Part shown: piece by piece, positions 6,457 to 14,146 of the stretch
Layout of the letters: every line of letters starts with the position of its first letter
Position numbering within the stretch: the stretch's first letter is position 1
From: Thermosynechococcaceae cyanobacterium MS004
GTDB lineage: Bacteria; Cyanobacteriota; Cyanobacteriia; Thermosynechococcales; Thermosynechococcaceae
Direction: 5' to 3'
Length of the DNA: 36,287 nt
Assembly: GCA_022402525.1 (NCBI GenBank)
Contig: JAKRSB010000020.1
Coordinates: forward strand, 1 to 36,287
The notes under the pieces: generated by a model
What the model saw: the letters and a program-made list of their open reading frames with translations, nothing else
Told to the model about the DNA's origin: nothing
The model's database searches: none
Position numbers and translations under genes: made by a program

Positions 6457-7374
6457 CTACGACTGGATAAAGGACTGAATCGCCTGCCCTATTGTCGCGC
6501 CATATTCTTCATGTAAGCCAAGAGAGCCGGGATGCCGCAGGATCTGGATTTGGGATGCCTGATGCACCTGGGCGATCGCTTCCATTTCTGCGGTTGACTT
6601 GGGCGGTGCATGATCGCCAATAACCACCAGGCAGGGAATGCGTAAACCTTGGAAAAGCGCGAGAAATGCCCCACGGTTGGTCACGGGGTCAAGGCCACCA
6701 GTCACAAAGGCGGCTGGCGCAAATCTGCTGCCTTGCTGCTGGGTGCTTCTATACTTTTCTTGAATAAAGGCTGGCGTGAGCGCTTCTAGCTGATGAAATA
6801 CATGACGACGATACATCCAGGCCAAGAATTGGGGTCGGGTATTTAGGTAGTACAGTGCATGACCCAGGAAGGGCGATCGCACCAGTTGCTCAAGGGTATG
6901 GGCGATCTTTGAGGGTGCGCCCATCGTGGGGAGTGGGCCGCGCCAAGTGGGTGCAACCAGAACCAAACGGTCAATCTGGGCGCGAAACTGCTGCGCTAGG
7001 TTAAGGGCATAGGCTGCGGCGTGACCTGCAGCCACAACGGTTAAGGGCTGGCCCTGATCTGCCGAATTATGATGCCCGAAGTGGGCCGTCATAAAGTCCT
7101 GCAAGAACGCGCTATAGAGAACTGGGTTATAGGCCACGGGGAACTTACTGGACTCTCCAAATCCTGGCCAGTCTAGGGCCGTGACTTGATAGTGAGGCCT
7201 TAGGACTTCAGCGGCACCTGCCCACTCTTGACGGCTGGACACCGTACTGAAGGCTGGCAAAAATAAAACTGGGCTTCCCTGGCCTTGGCGGTCGTAGACA
7301 ATTTCAAACGTTTGATTTTTCCACGACCAGAGATAGGTTTGGCTTTTTGGAGACGTGGAGGTCAATGTCTTCAT
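6457..7374 (-). CDS. Alpha/beta-hydrolase-fold protein lacking the nucleophile serine
   Basis: The start is taken as the ATG at 7374, with AGGAGG about 10 bases upstream; an adjacent TTG at 7377 is in frame. The 305-residue protein shows the fold clearly: an early strand and oxyanion-hole region (VLFLPAFSTVSS), the segment TALDWPGFGESS, an elbow at VVAAGHAAAYAL, a late Asp in VVIGDHAPP and a His in SLGLHEEYG. At the elbow, where active members have G-x-S-x-G, this protein has A-G-H-A-A, so the catalytic Ser is replaced by His. It is probably not a conventional esterase and may be a binding or scaffold protein. Substrate and role are unknown. Confidence 0.8.
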   Translation of the reverse strand: MKTLTSTSPKSQTYLWSWKNQTFEIVYDRQGQGSPVLFLPAFSTVSSRQEWAGAAEVLRPHYQVTALDWPGFGESSKFPVAYNPVLYSAFLQDFMTAHFGHHNSADQGQPLTVVAAGHAAAYALNLAQQFRAQIDRLVLVAPTWRGPLPTMGAPSKIAHTLEQLVRSPFLGHALYYLNTRPQFLAWMYRRHVFHQLEALTPAFIQEKYRSTQQQGSRFAPAAFVTGGLDPVTNRGAFLALFQGLRIPCLVVIGDHAPPKSTAEMEAIAQVHQASQIQILRHPGSLGLHEEYGATIGQAIQSFIQS

Positions 7375-7446
7375 CAATCAATCTCCTCCTAAAGGTGTGA
7401 GCGCTACTCCGGTACAATAGATATACAGAAAGGATGGCTGCAACGG

Positions 7447-7707
7447 CTACGTCTCATCGCTACTGGGTGGCTCAAAGGGTTTTTGGCCAATATGAAGCGC
7501 TTTTTTAGATTGTTTAAGCTGCTTCCAGAGCTCCTTAACTTCGCGATAAGATTCTTCTGGCGTAATCTTGCCGTTCGTTTCTAAGTTAGTAATAAAGCTG
7601 ACGCGCTGAGCAAATTCCTGGAGATTAGCGTTAAAAACCAGGTTTTCAGGCTTAACCGTACCGCGATATCGACTCCGTGGAAACAGAAACTCATCTTTTG
7701 AAGACAT
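7447..7707 (-). CDS. Small conserved cyanobacterial protein of unknown function
   Basis: The 86-residue protein begins MSSKDEFLFPRSRYRG and contains the run NLVFNANLQEFAQRVSFI, followed by a helical Lys/Glu-rich half (EESYREVKELWKQLKQSKK). I recognise this pattern as a short protein conserved across cyanobacteria (assigned, as I recall, to a DUF7219-type family), without known function. There is no signal peptide or membrane segment, so it should be cytoplasmic. ATG at 7707 is preceded by AAAGG about ten bases upstream. It lies 70 bp upstream of the hydrolase-fold gene on the same strand and could be co-transcribed with it. Confidence 0.8.
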   Translation of the reverse strand: MSSKDEFLFPRSRYRGTVKPENLVFNANLQEFAQRVSFITNLETNGKITPEESYREVKELWKQLKQSKKALHIGQKPFEPPSSDET

Positions 7708-7875
7708 CTGGCGATTACCTTTTTGAAAGCGGAAGAGATTAACAGGTCAAAAGGTTAACGAGAAAGCCGTTTTTTAATATATTGATTCTATACAATCTGT
7801 TAACTTTGGTTGGCCAGATTAGCGAATGGACTTATCTAGGTTAACTGAATCAACTTCAATATAGCGGATGGATAT

Positions 7876-8320
7876 TCACAGAACTGCTGATCGCTCAGAT
7901 ACCCCACATTGCGATCGCAACCTGTGCTGAATCTGGGAAAGCTGCTGAGCGATCGCAGCTTGTCCACCCAATACAGGATCTAGCTTCTTAGGCATTTGCT
8001 GAAGCTGGTCTACCACAGCCTGCCTTGCTAATCTGACGTGAGTTCGATGATGCACTGGAAGCCCCTCACCCCAAACCCCTCTCCCAAAGGCGAGGGGCTT
8101 AAGAAACTTGATTTTTCATTGCCCCTCCTTCTCCCTAGGGAGAAGGAGTATGGGAGGACGAGGGGCGGTTGTTTTTTGTCGAACTCACGTTAACCTGCAT
8201 TTCTGTCATCGTTTGCCGATGCAGTGCAGCTTCACCATCCTTCAGCAGCGCCTAATCCTGCGCAATGTGTGCCGCCAAGTCCTAAAATCGCTGATTAAAC
8301 TAAAAGCCAATTCAGTCTAG
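7876..8320 (-). pseudogene. Decayed gene interrupted by a MITE-like insertion
   Basis: This 608-bp gap between CDSs holds a coding remnant on the minus strand. Left of the insertion the frame reads AVVDQLQQMPKKLDPVL, then AAIAQQLSQIQHRL, and ends at a TGA at 7876. Right of it the frame reads ALLKDGEAALHRQTMTEMQ, preceded by in-frame TAG codons at 8252 and 8282. Both parts are Gln- and Leu-rich, suggesting a helical or coiled-coil protein. The element at 8036-8190 lies between them. In-frame stops plus insertion mean the gene is dead. The original family is not recognised. Confidence 0.45.
8036..8190. mobile_element. MITE-like element with 12-bp terminal inverted repeats
   Basis: ACGTGAGTTCGA at 8036-8047 is repeated exactly in reverse complement at 8179-8190, enclosing a 155-bp non-coding insert. 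Inside are two GC-rich hairpins: GCCCCTC/GAGGGGC (8061-8098) and a second (8121-8166) centred on a perfect 24-bp palindrome at 8125-8148. No transposase is encoded, so mobility would need a transposase elsewhere. A target-site duplication is not clear. The internal CCCCTCACCCC-type hairpins resemble intergenic repeats common in cyanobacteria. Confidence 0.5.
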
Positions 8321-9051
8321 AGCCTGCCCAAGATGCCTTTCTCCTTCTGGATTGGCAGAACGTCTAAAACATCGGTCTGCGCACAATACTGAAGATCTTC
8401 AAGTAGATTTAGCCTAAACAGCCGCTGTCCATGACTGGCATGCTTAAAAAGCGAAAGTAAATCTGCTTCAAAATTGCGAAATAGCGTAACTGCTGCGATC
8501 GCCTCATCATTGCCCGCCAGTTCCGCCAGTGACTGACTGCTGTGCTTGAGCACCCCGTCCACTACCGCCCCAGCACAGGCCGTATCTTCCAAAGAAAAGC
8601 TTCCCTCCCAGCCTGAGCCCACAATCCAAACCGTTTCCGGCTGGTGTTGCTGAAGGTACTGCACTACAGTGCCGCGATTAATAAAGGCAGCAGTCAGCAC
8701 GACAGGGGCATTCTGAATACATTTCAGTGCGCGAGTGCCGTTGGTGGTACTCATAAAAATTCGGGCATCTCGCACGCGTTCGGGCGTGCATTCTAGGGGA
8801 GAGTTCCCCGCATCGCAACCCTCCACGGTTTTTCCACCGCGCTCTCCAACGCGCAGACGGTGGTTTGCATCCCAAGCCTCACTGACGGTCAGCAATTCCT
8901 GAATATCGCTAAAAACCTGCACCCCCTCCGCTCCAGCATTCAGCACCGTTGCAATTGTTGAGGTTGCCCGTAATACATCAACGGCGATCGCGCAGTCAGG
9001 TAAGCGGTCTTGAGGAACTAGCTCTGGGGTATGGTAGACAAAAAACTGCAT
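8317..9051 (-). CDS. comB: ComB-family 2-phosphosulfolactate phosphatase-like protein
   Basis: Starting at the ATG at 9051 (upstream TTG at 9087 is less likely because the family begins near [13 protein letters not shown]), the product has 244 residues, close to the usual length. Family motifs include [13 protein letters not shown] near the N-terminus, [18 protein letters not shown] in the first third, and [11 protein letters not shown] with the [17 protein letters not shown] segment further on. Family knowledge: ComB hydrolyses 2-phosphosulfolactate in coenzyme M synthesis in archaea. Cyanobacteria carry homologues but do not make coenzyme M, so the true substrate here is probably a different phosphorylated acid. 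Cytoplasmic. Confidence 0.88.
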   Translation of the reverse strand: MQFFVYHTPELVPQDRLPDCAIAVDVLRATSTIATVLNAGAEGVQVFSDIQELLTVSEAWDANHRLRVGERGGKTVEGCDAGNSPLECTPERVRDARIFMSTTNGTRALKCIQNAPVVLTAAFINRGTVVQYLQQHQPETVWIVGSGWEGSFSLEDTACAGAVVDGVLKHSSQSLAELAGNDEAIAAVTLFRNFEADLLSLFKHASHGQRLFRLNLLEDLQYCAQTDVLDVLPIQKEKGILGRL

Positions 9052-9363
9052 AGACAAGGTTCGCTTAGAGATAGAAGACAGCTTCAACAGAGATATTTCA
9101 GCAGCGGCTCAAACGACTATCGCTCATCCATCTTCAGAGCAGATAAAAGCCACCGCGCCAGCCCAGCATACCGCAACCCGTGGGTCAGTTTTGGCAACTG
9201 TCGGACAAGCGCTGATAGCCCTAACCCTAAACCATTCAATCCATCACAAATGCAGCCCAAATCCATCAGAAAAAAATTCCTCAAAAAACAAGGGCGAACA
9301 ATTGCTCGCCCTTACCCAAGAGGTGGGGTCTAACATTCAAACGTTGAGAAGCAAAGCGCCGCC
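9052..9363. other. Intergenic region between comB and DUF1400 gene
   Basis: No convincing gene is present. It contains the intrinsic terminator of the minus-strand DUF1400 gene (9282-9313) and, near 9052, presumably the promoter of comB, which I could not define. Confidence 0.5.
9282..9313 (-). terminator. Intrinsic terminator of the DUF1400 gene
   Basis: Read on the minus strand, AAGGGCGA (9313-9306) pairs with TCGCCCTT (9297-9290) around an eight-base loop, followed by TTGTTTTTT. It lies about 50 bp beyond the stop of the 9364-9924 gene. Confidence 0.8.
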
Positions 9364-9924
9364 CTACTTCTGCATGAACGAGCCCATCATGCTGCCTAGG
9401 CCCTTAAATGCTGACCCATTTTTCATCAGGCTCAAGAGCCGCTTGAGGTCAACCGTAAGGGTAGGGGTAGGATAAGACTTCAGTAGATTTGTAGTAGTCA
9501 GACCTTCCTTCGAGGACGCTGCAATCAGCAGGGCACCACGCATAGCAATCACCTCCGTATCTCCCGGAAGAACAGTTGCGCTGGCCACTTCCTTGAGAAG
9601 CCCCTCTGCAACAGGCGTTTTCAGGAGCCTATCCACGGCAACCGCATTAAACGGAAACTTCATTTTTAAGGTTTTGACGAGCTGCTCCCGATCTTTTTCT
9701 TTAATTAAGTCGAGGAATGACCCCAATTCAGGGGTTGGAATACCTGTTTCGGAGTAGGCCACGAGATCGGCAACATCAATCGAGCGATAAAATCCCCCAT
9801 ACTGAAGCGTGATTTTTTCAGCAGCAAAACCTGGGCGCGCAGACATCAAGGCACTGAAACCCAAGAGGGTCAACCCAGATGCAACCCCAACTAACAACCG
9901 AGGGACAGAACTCAACTTTGTCAT
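9364..9924 (-). CDS. Exported DUF1400-domain protein
   Basis: The 186-residue product has a signal peptide (about residues 1-34, ending near RPGFAAEK) and then one domain beginning KITLQYGGFYRSIDVADL. This opening, the phrase PELGSFLDLI and the late segment TVDLKRLLSL match the DUF1400 domain. In cyanobacteria that domain often precedes a secreted alpha/beta-hydrolase domain. Here it stands alone: the protein ends after a Met/Gly-rich tail (GLGSMMGSFMQK) with no hydrolase part. It should act in the periplasm or outside. ATG at 9924. A clear terminator follows, so it is probably a single-gene unit. Confidence 0.8.
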   Translation of the reverse strand: MTKLSSVPRLLVGVASGLTLLGFSALMSARPGFAAEKITLQYGGFYRSIDVADLVAYSETGIPTPELGSFLDLIKEKDREQLVKTLKMKFPFNAVAVDRLLKTPVAEGLLKEVASATVLPGDTEVIAMRGALLIAASSKEGLTTTNLLKSYPTPTLTVDLKRLLSLMKNGSAFKGLGSMMGSFMQK

Positions 9925-10138
9925 AATTTATAGCTATTTTCTTGAGTAACGTGAACGATCAGTAATTTAGGCAGTAATTCGGGCAATAGTTCAGGCAACT
10001 AGCCATCAACGCTAACTGAACCGAGCGCTATTGCAATCAAGGGGAAGACATCTTTAATAGACAGGATGCTATATAACCCAGTCGTGTTCCTGAATCAATG
10101 GGGATAAAGCAATATAAAGCAGCCAATCTCAATTTGAG

Positions 10139-11305
10139 TTAAGTATGCAGGAAGCCTGCCATCCGGTCAACCGCAGCCCTAAGGGTGGCGGGGTCTTGCA
10201 CAAGAGCAAAACGCACATATCCTTCTCCAGCAAGGCCAAACCCAGCGCCTGGGGCAGCACAAATGCCGGTTTGAGCCACCAAAGCTTTACAAAAACCAAT
10301 GGAGTCAGACCGCCAAGGTTCAGGAAGCTTTGCCCAAACGTACATCGTGGCGGTTGGCGTGGGCACTGACCACCCGATTTGGTGCAGTGCGGCCACAAAT
10401 TCATCGCGACGCTGTCGGTAGGTTTCTACAATTTGCGCGATCTCGGTCTGACCGCTCTTGAGAGCAATGGCGGCTCCGTTCAGAATGCCTTTGTACTGGT
10501 TAAAGTCCACAATGGATTTCACTTTCCTCAGTCCTTGAATCAGTTCAGCATTTCCAATGGCGTAGCCAATCCGAAATCCGCCCATGCTGTAGGACTTGGA
10601 AAAAGTAAAAAATTCGATCGAACAGCTACGCTGCGGGTCTGCTTGAAAGATAGAGGGGGCGCTGTCTTCAAAGACAAGATCCACGTAGGGGAAATCATGA
10701 ACAAGAACAATGTTGTGGGTCTGACAGAAGGCGACGGCTTCTTTGAAAAACGAGAGGGGTGCGATCGCTGTAGTTGGGTTATGGGGATAGCTCAACACCA
10801 TCATCCGCGCCTGCTGCACAATCGCTGCCGGAATCTCTTCAAAGCGGGGCAGGAAGTTATGCTCCGCCAAGAGCGGCATGGCGTGAATTTGCCCCCCCGC
10901 CAAGATGACGCCTCCCGCATGGGATGGATAGCCCGGATCGAGCAGGAGCGCGTAGTCTCCAGGGTTAAGAACCGCTAGGGGCAAGTGAGCTGTGCCTTCT
11001 TGAGAGCCAATCAGGGGCAGCACTTCGGTTTCAGGGTCAACGGCGATCCCAAATTTTTGCTCGTACCAAGCCGCTGCGGCTTCTCGAAAGGCGCGGGTGC
11101 CGTGGAACAGCAGGTAGCCGTGGGTGGCGGGATCCTGAAGTGATCGCCCAATCTCCTCCAAAATTCGGGGCGATACGGGCAAATCCGAAGATCCGAGGGA
11201 CAGATCAATCAAGGCTTTGCCGTCAGACAGCGCCAACTGCTTGGCGTGATCCATCTCAGCAAAGACATTGGACTGAAGCAGCGCAAGGCGACGGGCTAGC
11301 GGCAT
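10139..11305 (-). CDS. Class I/II PLP-dependent aminotransferase
   Basis: The 388-residue protein is a full-length fold-type I aminotransferase. Motifs in order: GSQEGTAH for cofactor phosphate binding (about 100-107), YPHNPT with the Asn at 176, HDFPYVDL with Asp204 and Tyr207, SKSYSMGGFRIGY with the Schiff-base Lys237 and Arg245, and the conserved C-terminal substrate Arg in YVRFAL. It resembles the aspartate/LL-diaminopimelate/succinyldiaminopimelate transaminase group, so a role in lysine or aspartate-family amino acid metabolism is likely. The exact substrate cannot be fixed from sequence. ATG at 11305. No co-directional partner is closely spaced. Confidence 0.88.
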   Translation of the reverse strand: MPLARRLALLQSNVFAEMDHAKQLALSDGKALIDLSLGSSDLPVSPRILEEIGRSLQDPATHGYLLFHGTRAFREAAAAWYEQKFGIAVDPETEVLPLIGSQEGTAHLPLAVLNPGDYALLLDPGYPSHAGGVILAGGQIHAMPLLAEHNFLPRFEEIPAAIVQQARMMVLSYPHNPTTAIAPLSFFKEAVAFCQTHNIVLVHDFPYVDLVFEDSAPSIFQADPQRSCSIEFFTFSKSYSMGGFRIGYAIGNAELIQGLRKVKSIVDFNQYKGILNGAAIALKSGQTEIAQIVETYRQRRDEFVAALHQIGWSVPTPTATMYVWAKLPEPWRSDSIGFCKALVAQTGICAAPGAGFGLAGEGYVRFALVQDPATLRAAVDRMAGFLHT

Positions 11306-11360
11306 AGAAATCCAAACGGGTTCTGGCTCACCCCAGTATATTTCGCGGAGGAAGCTGAGT

Positions 11361-11420
11361 AACTTGAACCTAAGTAATTTGAACCTAAGTAATTTGAACC
11401 TAAGTAGCTTGAAGCTGGAT
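11361..11420. repeat. 15-bp tandem repeat, 3 copies plus one degenerate
   Basis: Units AAYTTGAACCTAAGT at 11361-11375, 11376-11390 and 11391-11405 are followed by a diverged fourth copy to 11420. The array lies between vipp1 and the aminotransferase gene. Confidence 0.9.
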
Positions 11421-11433
11421 AAATGAAGCTCCC

Positions 11434-12234
11434 TTAGCTAGGCGGTTGATTTAGCTTGGAGCGAAGTTCTTCCAGCTCTGCATCCACCACCTTCGCCTCT
11501 TGAGGAATACCAACAGGCGTGCTGCCTGCGGGTAAGGCCTCTTGGCCCGTCGGGGTTCCGGCGATCGCCTTAGAAGAAGGGTCGAGCTGCGCTTTGAGGA
11601 GCTGGAGTTCTGATTCAACATCGCTGTTGGCCTCCAGACTCAAAAACTGCTGGTCAAGAGAATCTCCAGCCAGTTCGGCGATCGCTTCAGACTTAGCCTC
11701 CATCTCCAGCACTTTTTCTTTCATGCGGTCAAAGGCACCAATGGCGCTGGTAGTGTCAATTTGACCCATTGCCTGAGAAAGCTGCTCGGTAGCTTTTGCA
11801 GCCTTTGCCCTGGCCTTGAGCATGTCTTTTTCGGTTTTGTACTTAGCAATCTTGCTTTCCAAATCCGTCATAGACTGACGCATTTTGGCGACCTGGCCAG
11901 AAGACTGATCCAGCTGCTGCTTGAGGCTGACTGCTGTTTCGGCAAAGGTTTGCTTGCGGCTCAAAGCCTCACGGGCTAGGTTCTCTTCCCCTTTTTGGAG
12001 CGCCAGTTGCGCCCGTTTATACCACTCGTCCGCCTGCACGCTTGCCTGGTTGTACTGCTGCTCAATGCGCTTCTGAGAGGCGATCGCTCCGGCCACGGCC
12101 TGCCGCAGCTTCACCAAATCTTCCTGCATATCAACAACGGTCTGCTCCAGAATCTTTTCTGGATCTTCCGCAGCACTCACCGCCGCATTGACGTTAGAGC
12201 GAAAAACCCGACCAATCCGATCAAATAAACCCAT
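11434..12234 (-). CDS. vipp1: Vipp1/IM30, PspA-family thylakoid membrane-remodelling protein
   Basis: The 266-residue protein starts MGLFDRIGRVFRSNVNA, the amphipathic membrane-binding helix of the family, and continues with long heptad-type helices (residues about 25-215). Beyond the PspA core it has a linker rich in Pro/Gly/Thr and a final helix VDAELEELRSKLNQPPS. That C-terminal helix distinguishes Vipp1 from bacterial PspA. Family knowledge: it forms rings and rods of the ESCRT-III superfamily and is needed for thylakoid biogenesis and membrane protection. ATG at 12234 with AAGGAAG upstream. The long 5' region (12235-12707) gives room for its own promoter. Confidence 0.95.
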   Translation of the reverse strand: MGLFDRIGRVFRSNVNAAVSAAEDPEKILEQTVVDMQEDLVKLRQAVAGAIASQKRIEQQYNQASVQADEWYKRAQLALQKGEENLAREALSRKQTFAETAVSLKQQLDQSSGQVAKMRQSMTDLESKIAKYKTEKDMLKARAKAAKATEQLSQAMGQIDTTSAIGAFDRMKEKVLEMEAKSEAIAELAGDSLDQQFLSLEANSDVESELQLLKAQLDPSSKAIAGTPTGQEALPAGSTPVGIPQEAKVVDAELEELRSKLNQPPS

Positions 12235-12707
12235 AATGTCGTTCTTCCTTCATCAAATCGTGCAACAGACCGCAGTTGAGTGACCAAACGCTAGAAACCA
12301 AACGCTAAAACAAGATGCTGAACATCCATCTCAAGGGGAAAATCTGAAATCAAAAAACATGAATCCTAAAAAACCATGAACCCAAGAAATCACAGGTTAA
12401 GGAACAACACAGTTTAGAGTTATCTATCCGCCAAACGCTCCCGAAAGGAGCAACATGGCAAAAAACCTAATCACCTTCATCCCTAAGCAATTTAACGACG
12501 ATAGACCCTGTGCCCATCCTGTCTTGCAATGTTCTATGGCAATGCTCTATATTATCGCCTCCTCCACAACCCAGCGATGACGCTCATGTTACGAATTTAG
12601 CAAGGCAGTCCGCTCCAGGCGGTCTATTCATCACCTTTCTACAGTTCATTAATCCTAGTCTCCAGAATAGTCGCTGATTGGAAACTCTGCATTCTTTGGA
12701 CGCAGGT
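12235..12707. other. Intergenic region upstream of vipp1
   Basis: This 473-bp stretch holds the vipp1 leader on the minus strand and the 3' flank of the SPOR-domain gene. The only coding candidate is a weak 41-codon plus-strand frame at 12455-12580. I see no RNA gene or long repeat. Confidence 0.5.
12455..12580 (+). CDS. Possible small protein (41 residues)
   Basis: ATG at 12455 is preceded by AAAGGAG at a spacing of four bases, and the frame reads MAKNLITFIPKQFNDD, then a short hydrophobic run (MAMLYIIASS). It lies antisense to the vipp1 leader. The ribosome binding site is the only positive evidence; length and composition are not decisive, so it may be chance. Confidence 0.18.
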   Translation: MAKNLITFIPKQFNDDRPCAHPVLQCSMAMLYIIASSTTQR

Positions 12708-13922
12708 TTAGTTTTGCGCCATGACTGAAGCAGGAAACCCAGCATTCTTCAGCTCATTGACCAGCCGCTGCGCTCGCGGGAGACTTTCTAAAAACGAAAG
12801 CTGAATCATCCGTTTTCCCTGAACGTCGGCAATAAAGGCGTCTGGTACAAGGGTTCTGGCGCGCTGAAGGGATGCATCCCCATCATAGGCCGCAACCACA
12901 ATATAGTAAGGCGCTGGGGTTACGGCAACCGCAGGACTGCTGCTTTGCGAGGATGGCGTAGGCGTTACGGGGGACGGCAGGCTAGCAGAGGGTTGCGGCA
13001 CAGCAGGTTGAGAACCTGAAGATTGAGAACCTAAAGATTGAGAAACAGGAGGCTGAGAACCTGAAGGTTGAGAAACTGGAGATGGCGAGACAGAAGATGA
13101 AGGCGAAGAGGACTGCGGCGAAACCTTGCGGCCCTTGTCTGTCAGCGTCTTGAGCGCCACCATCGAAAGGCCAATCAGAAGTGCGATCGCCAAAATTGCG
13201 CCCAAAACCTTAAAGGCTAAGTTCGAGGACAAAGCTTCTGAAGACTGGACTGTAGCCTGTGAATTGGGGAGTGAAGACTTCGGTGGTGAAGACTTCGGCA
13301 GTGAAGACTTTGAGCTTTTCGCCTGGGCCACTGGGGGCCTCGATGGTTGCGATCGCCCCGCTCTGGATCGCTTGGAGGACTTCGGCGTATCGCTTTCGGA
13401 CTGATCCAGGTGCTTCAGCAAAGCCTCAGAAGACTCTAAGTAGTCTTCGATAGAAGGATCTAGAAATCTATCCAGCACTTCTGGCTTAGACACCGTCTCT
13501 GCTGTATAGGGTTCAGGTAAGGTTTCAGCGTCTTCTTCGTCTGCCAAGGTAGTGCTTAGCGCCAACTCTGAAGAAGAAACCTTTAGCCCTCCAGCCTGCT
13601 CATTGTCTTCAGATTCTTCAGATTCTTCAGATTCTTCAGGCCGTCCAATCTGATCCAAGCCATCTGCCGCAGCGTCTAAAGCTGACTGATCCGACAAGGC
13701 TATTGCATGATTCGGGGTGTCTTGCTTGGCCAGATCTTCGTCTAGATTTTCAATGCCTAGCTCCTCAGAACTGGGACTAGCTTCTGGCAGCACCAGCAAA
13801 GCAGACTCCTGAAGTTGCTGGCGACGGTACAGCGCAAGCTCTGAATCTAAGGATAAGTCCAAGCAACCTAGCGCCGCTTGTAGCGATTCTATTTGATTCA
13901 CCAAGGCTGGTTCAGCAGACAT
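12708..13922 (-). CDS. Membrane-anchored SPOR-domain protein
   Basis: The 404-residue protein has a long acidic, low-complexity cytoplasmic part (residues 1-234) with an E/S run at 96-107 (EESEESEESEDNEQ) and a Lys/Ser/Pro-rich stretch before the membrane. One transmembrane helix follows (about 235-257, AFKVLGAILAIALLIGLSMV). A Pro/Ser/Gln-rich periplasmic linker made of SQP(P/S)GSQ-like repeats leads to a C-terminal SPOR-type domain (about 339-402, YYIVVAAYDGDASLQRA to AGFPASVMAQN). SPOR domains bind denuded peptidoglycan glycan strands at division sites, so a role at the septum is likely. Several internal repeats correspond to DNA tandem duplications (13252-13312, 13612-13640, 13010-13085), which suggests lax selection on linker length. 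Confidence 0.82.
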   Translation of the reverse strand: MSAEPALVNQIESLQAALGCLDLSLDSELALYRRQQLQESALLVLPEASPSSEELGIENLDEDLAKQDTPNHAIALSDQSALDAAADGLDQIGRPEESEESEESEDNEQAGGLKVSSSELALSTTLADEEDAETLPEPYTAETVSKPEVLDRFLDPSIEDYLESSEALLKHLDQSESDTPKSSKRSRAGRSQPSRPPVAQAKSSKSSLPKSSPPKSSLPNSQATVQSSEALSSNLAFKVLGAILAIALLIGLSMVALKTLTDKGRKVSPQSSSPSSSVSPSPVSQPSGSQPPVSQSLGSQSSGSQPAVPQPSASLPSPVTPTPSSQSSSPAVAVTPAPYYIVVAAYDGDASLQRARTLVPDAFIADVQGKRMIQLSFLESLPRAQRLVNELKNAGFPASVMAQN

Positions 13923-14146
13923 AGGTTCTCAGTGCGCTCAATACACTCAATACAGAACTCAATACAGACGATGATGCAGTTCAACAAATCGCAATTTAAA
14001 CAATTCAGTAATTGCAGTTCAATAAAATTGCAGTTCAATAATATATAGAGTGTAAGCCCTAATCCTCACAACGCTGTTCTTGCTAGTCCTACTACAGCAA
14101 GCATCTAGATAGCTTGCTCTAGATCGTTTGTCCCACATACTTTGCC

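Noticed and set aside
8061-8166. Possible CRISPR-like repeats in the GC-rich palindromes
   Set aside because: There are only two dissimilar hairpins without regular spacers; they belong to a MITE-like element.
8108-8320. 70-codon plus-strand open frame
   Set aside because: It lies across the hairpins of the MITE-like element and is antisense to the decayed gene; no coding signs.
9031-9475. Two overlapping plus-strand open frames between comB and the DUF1400 gene
   Set aside because: Both cross the intrinsic terminator of the minus-strand gene or overlap real genes antisense, and neither has protein-like sequence.
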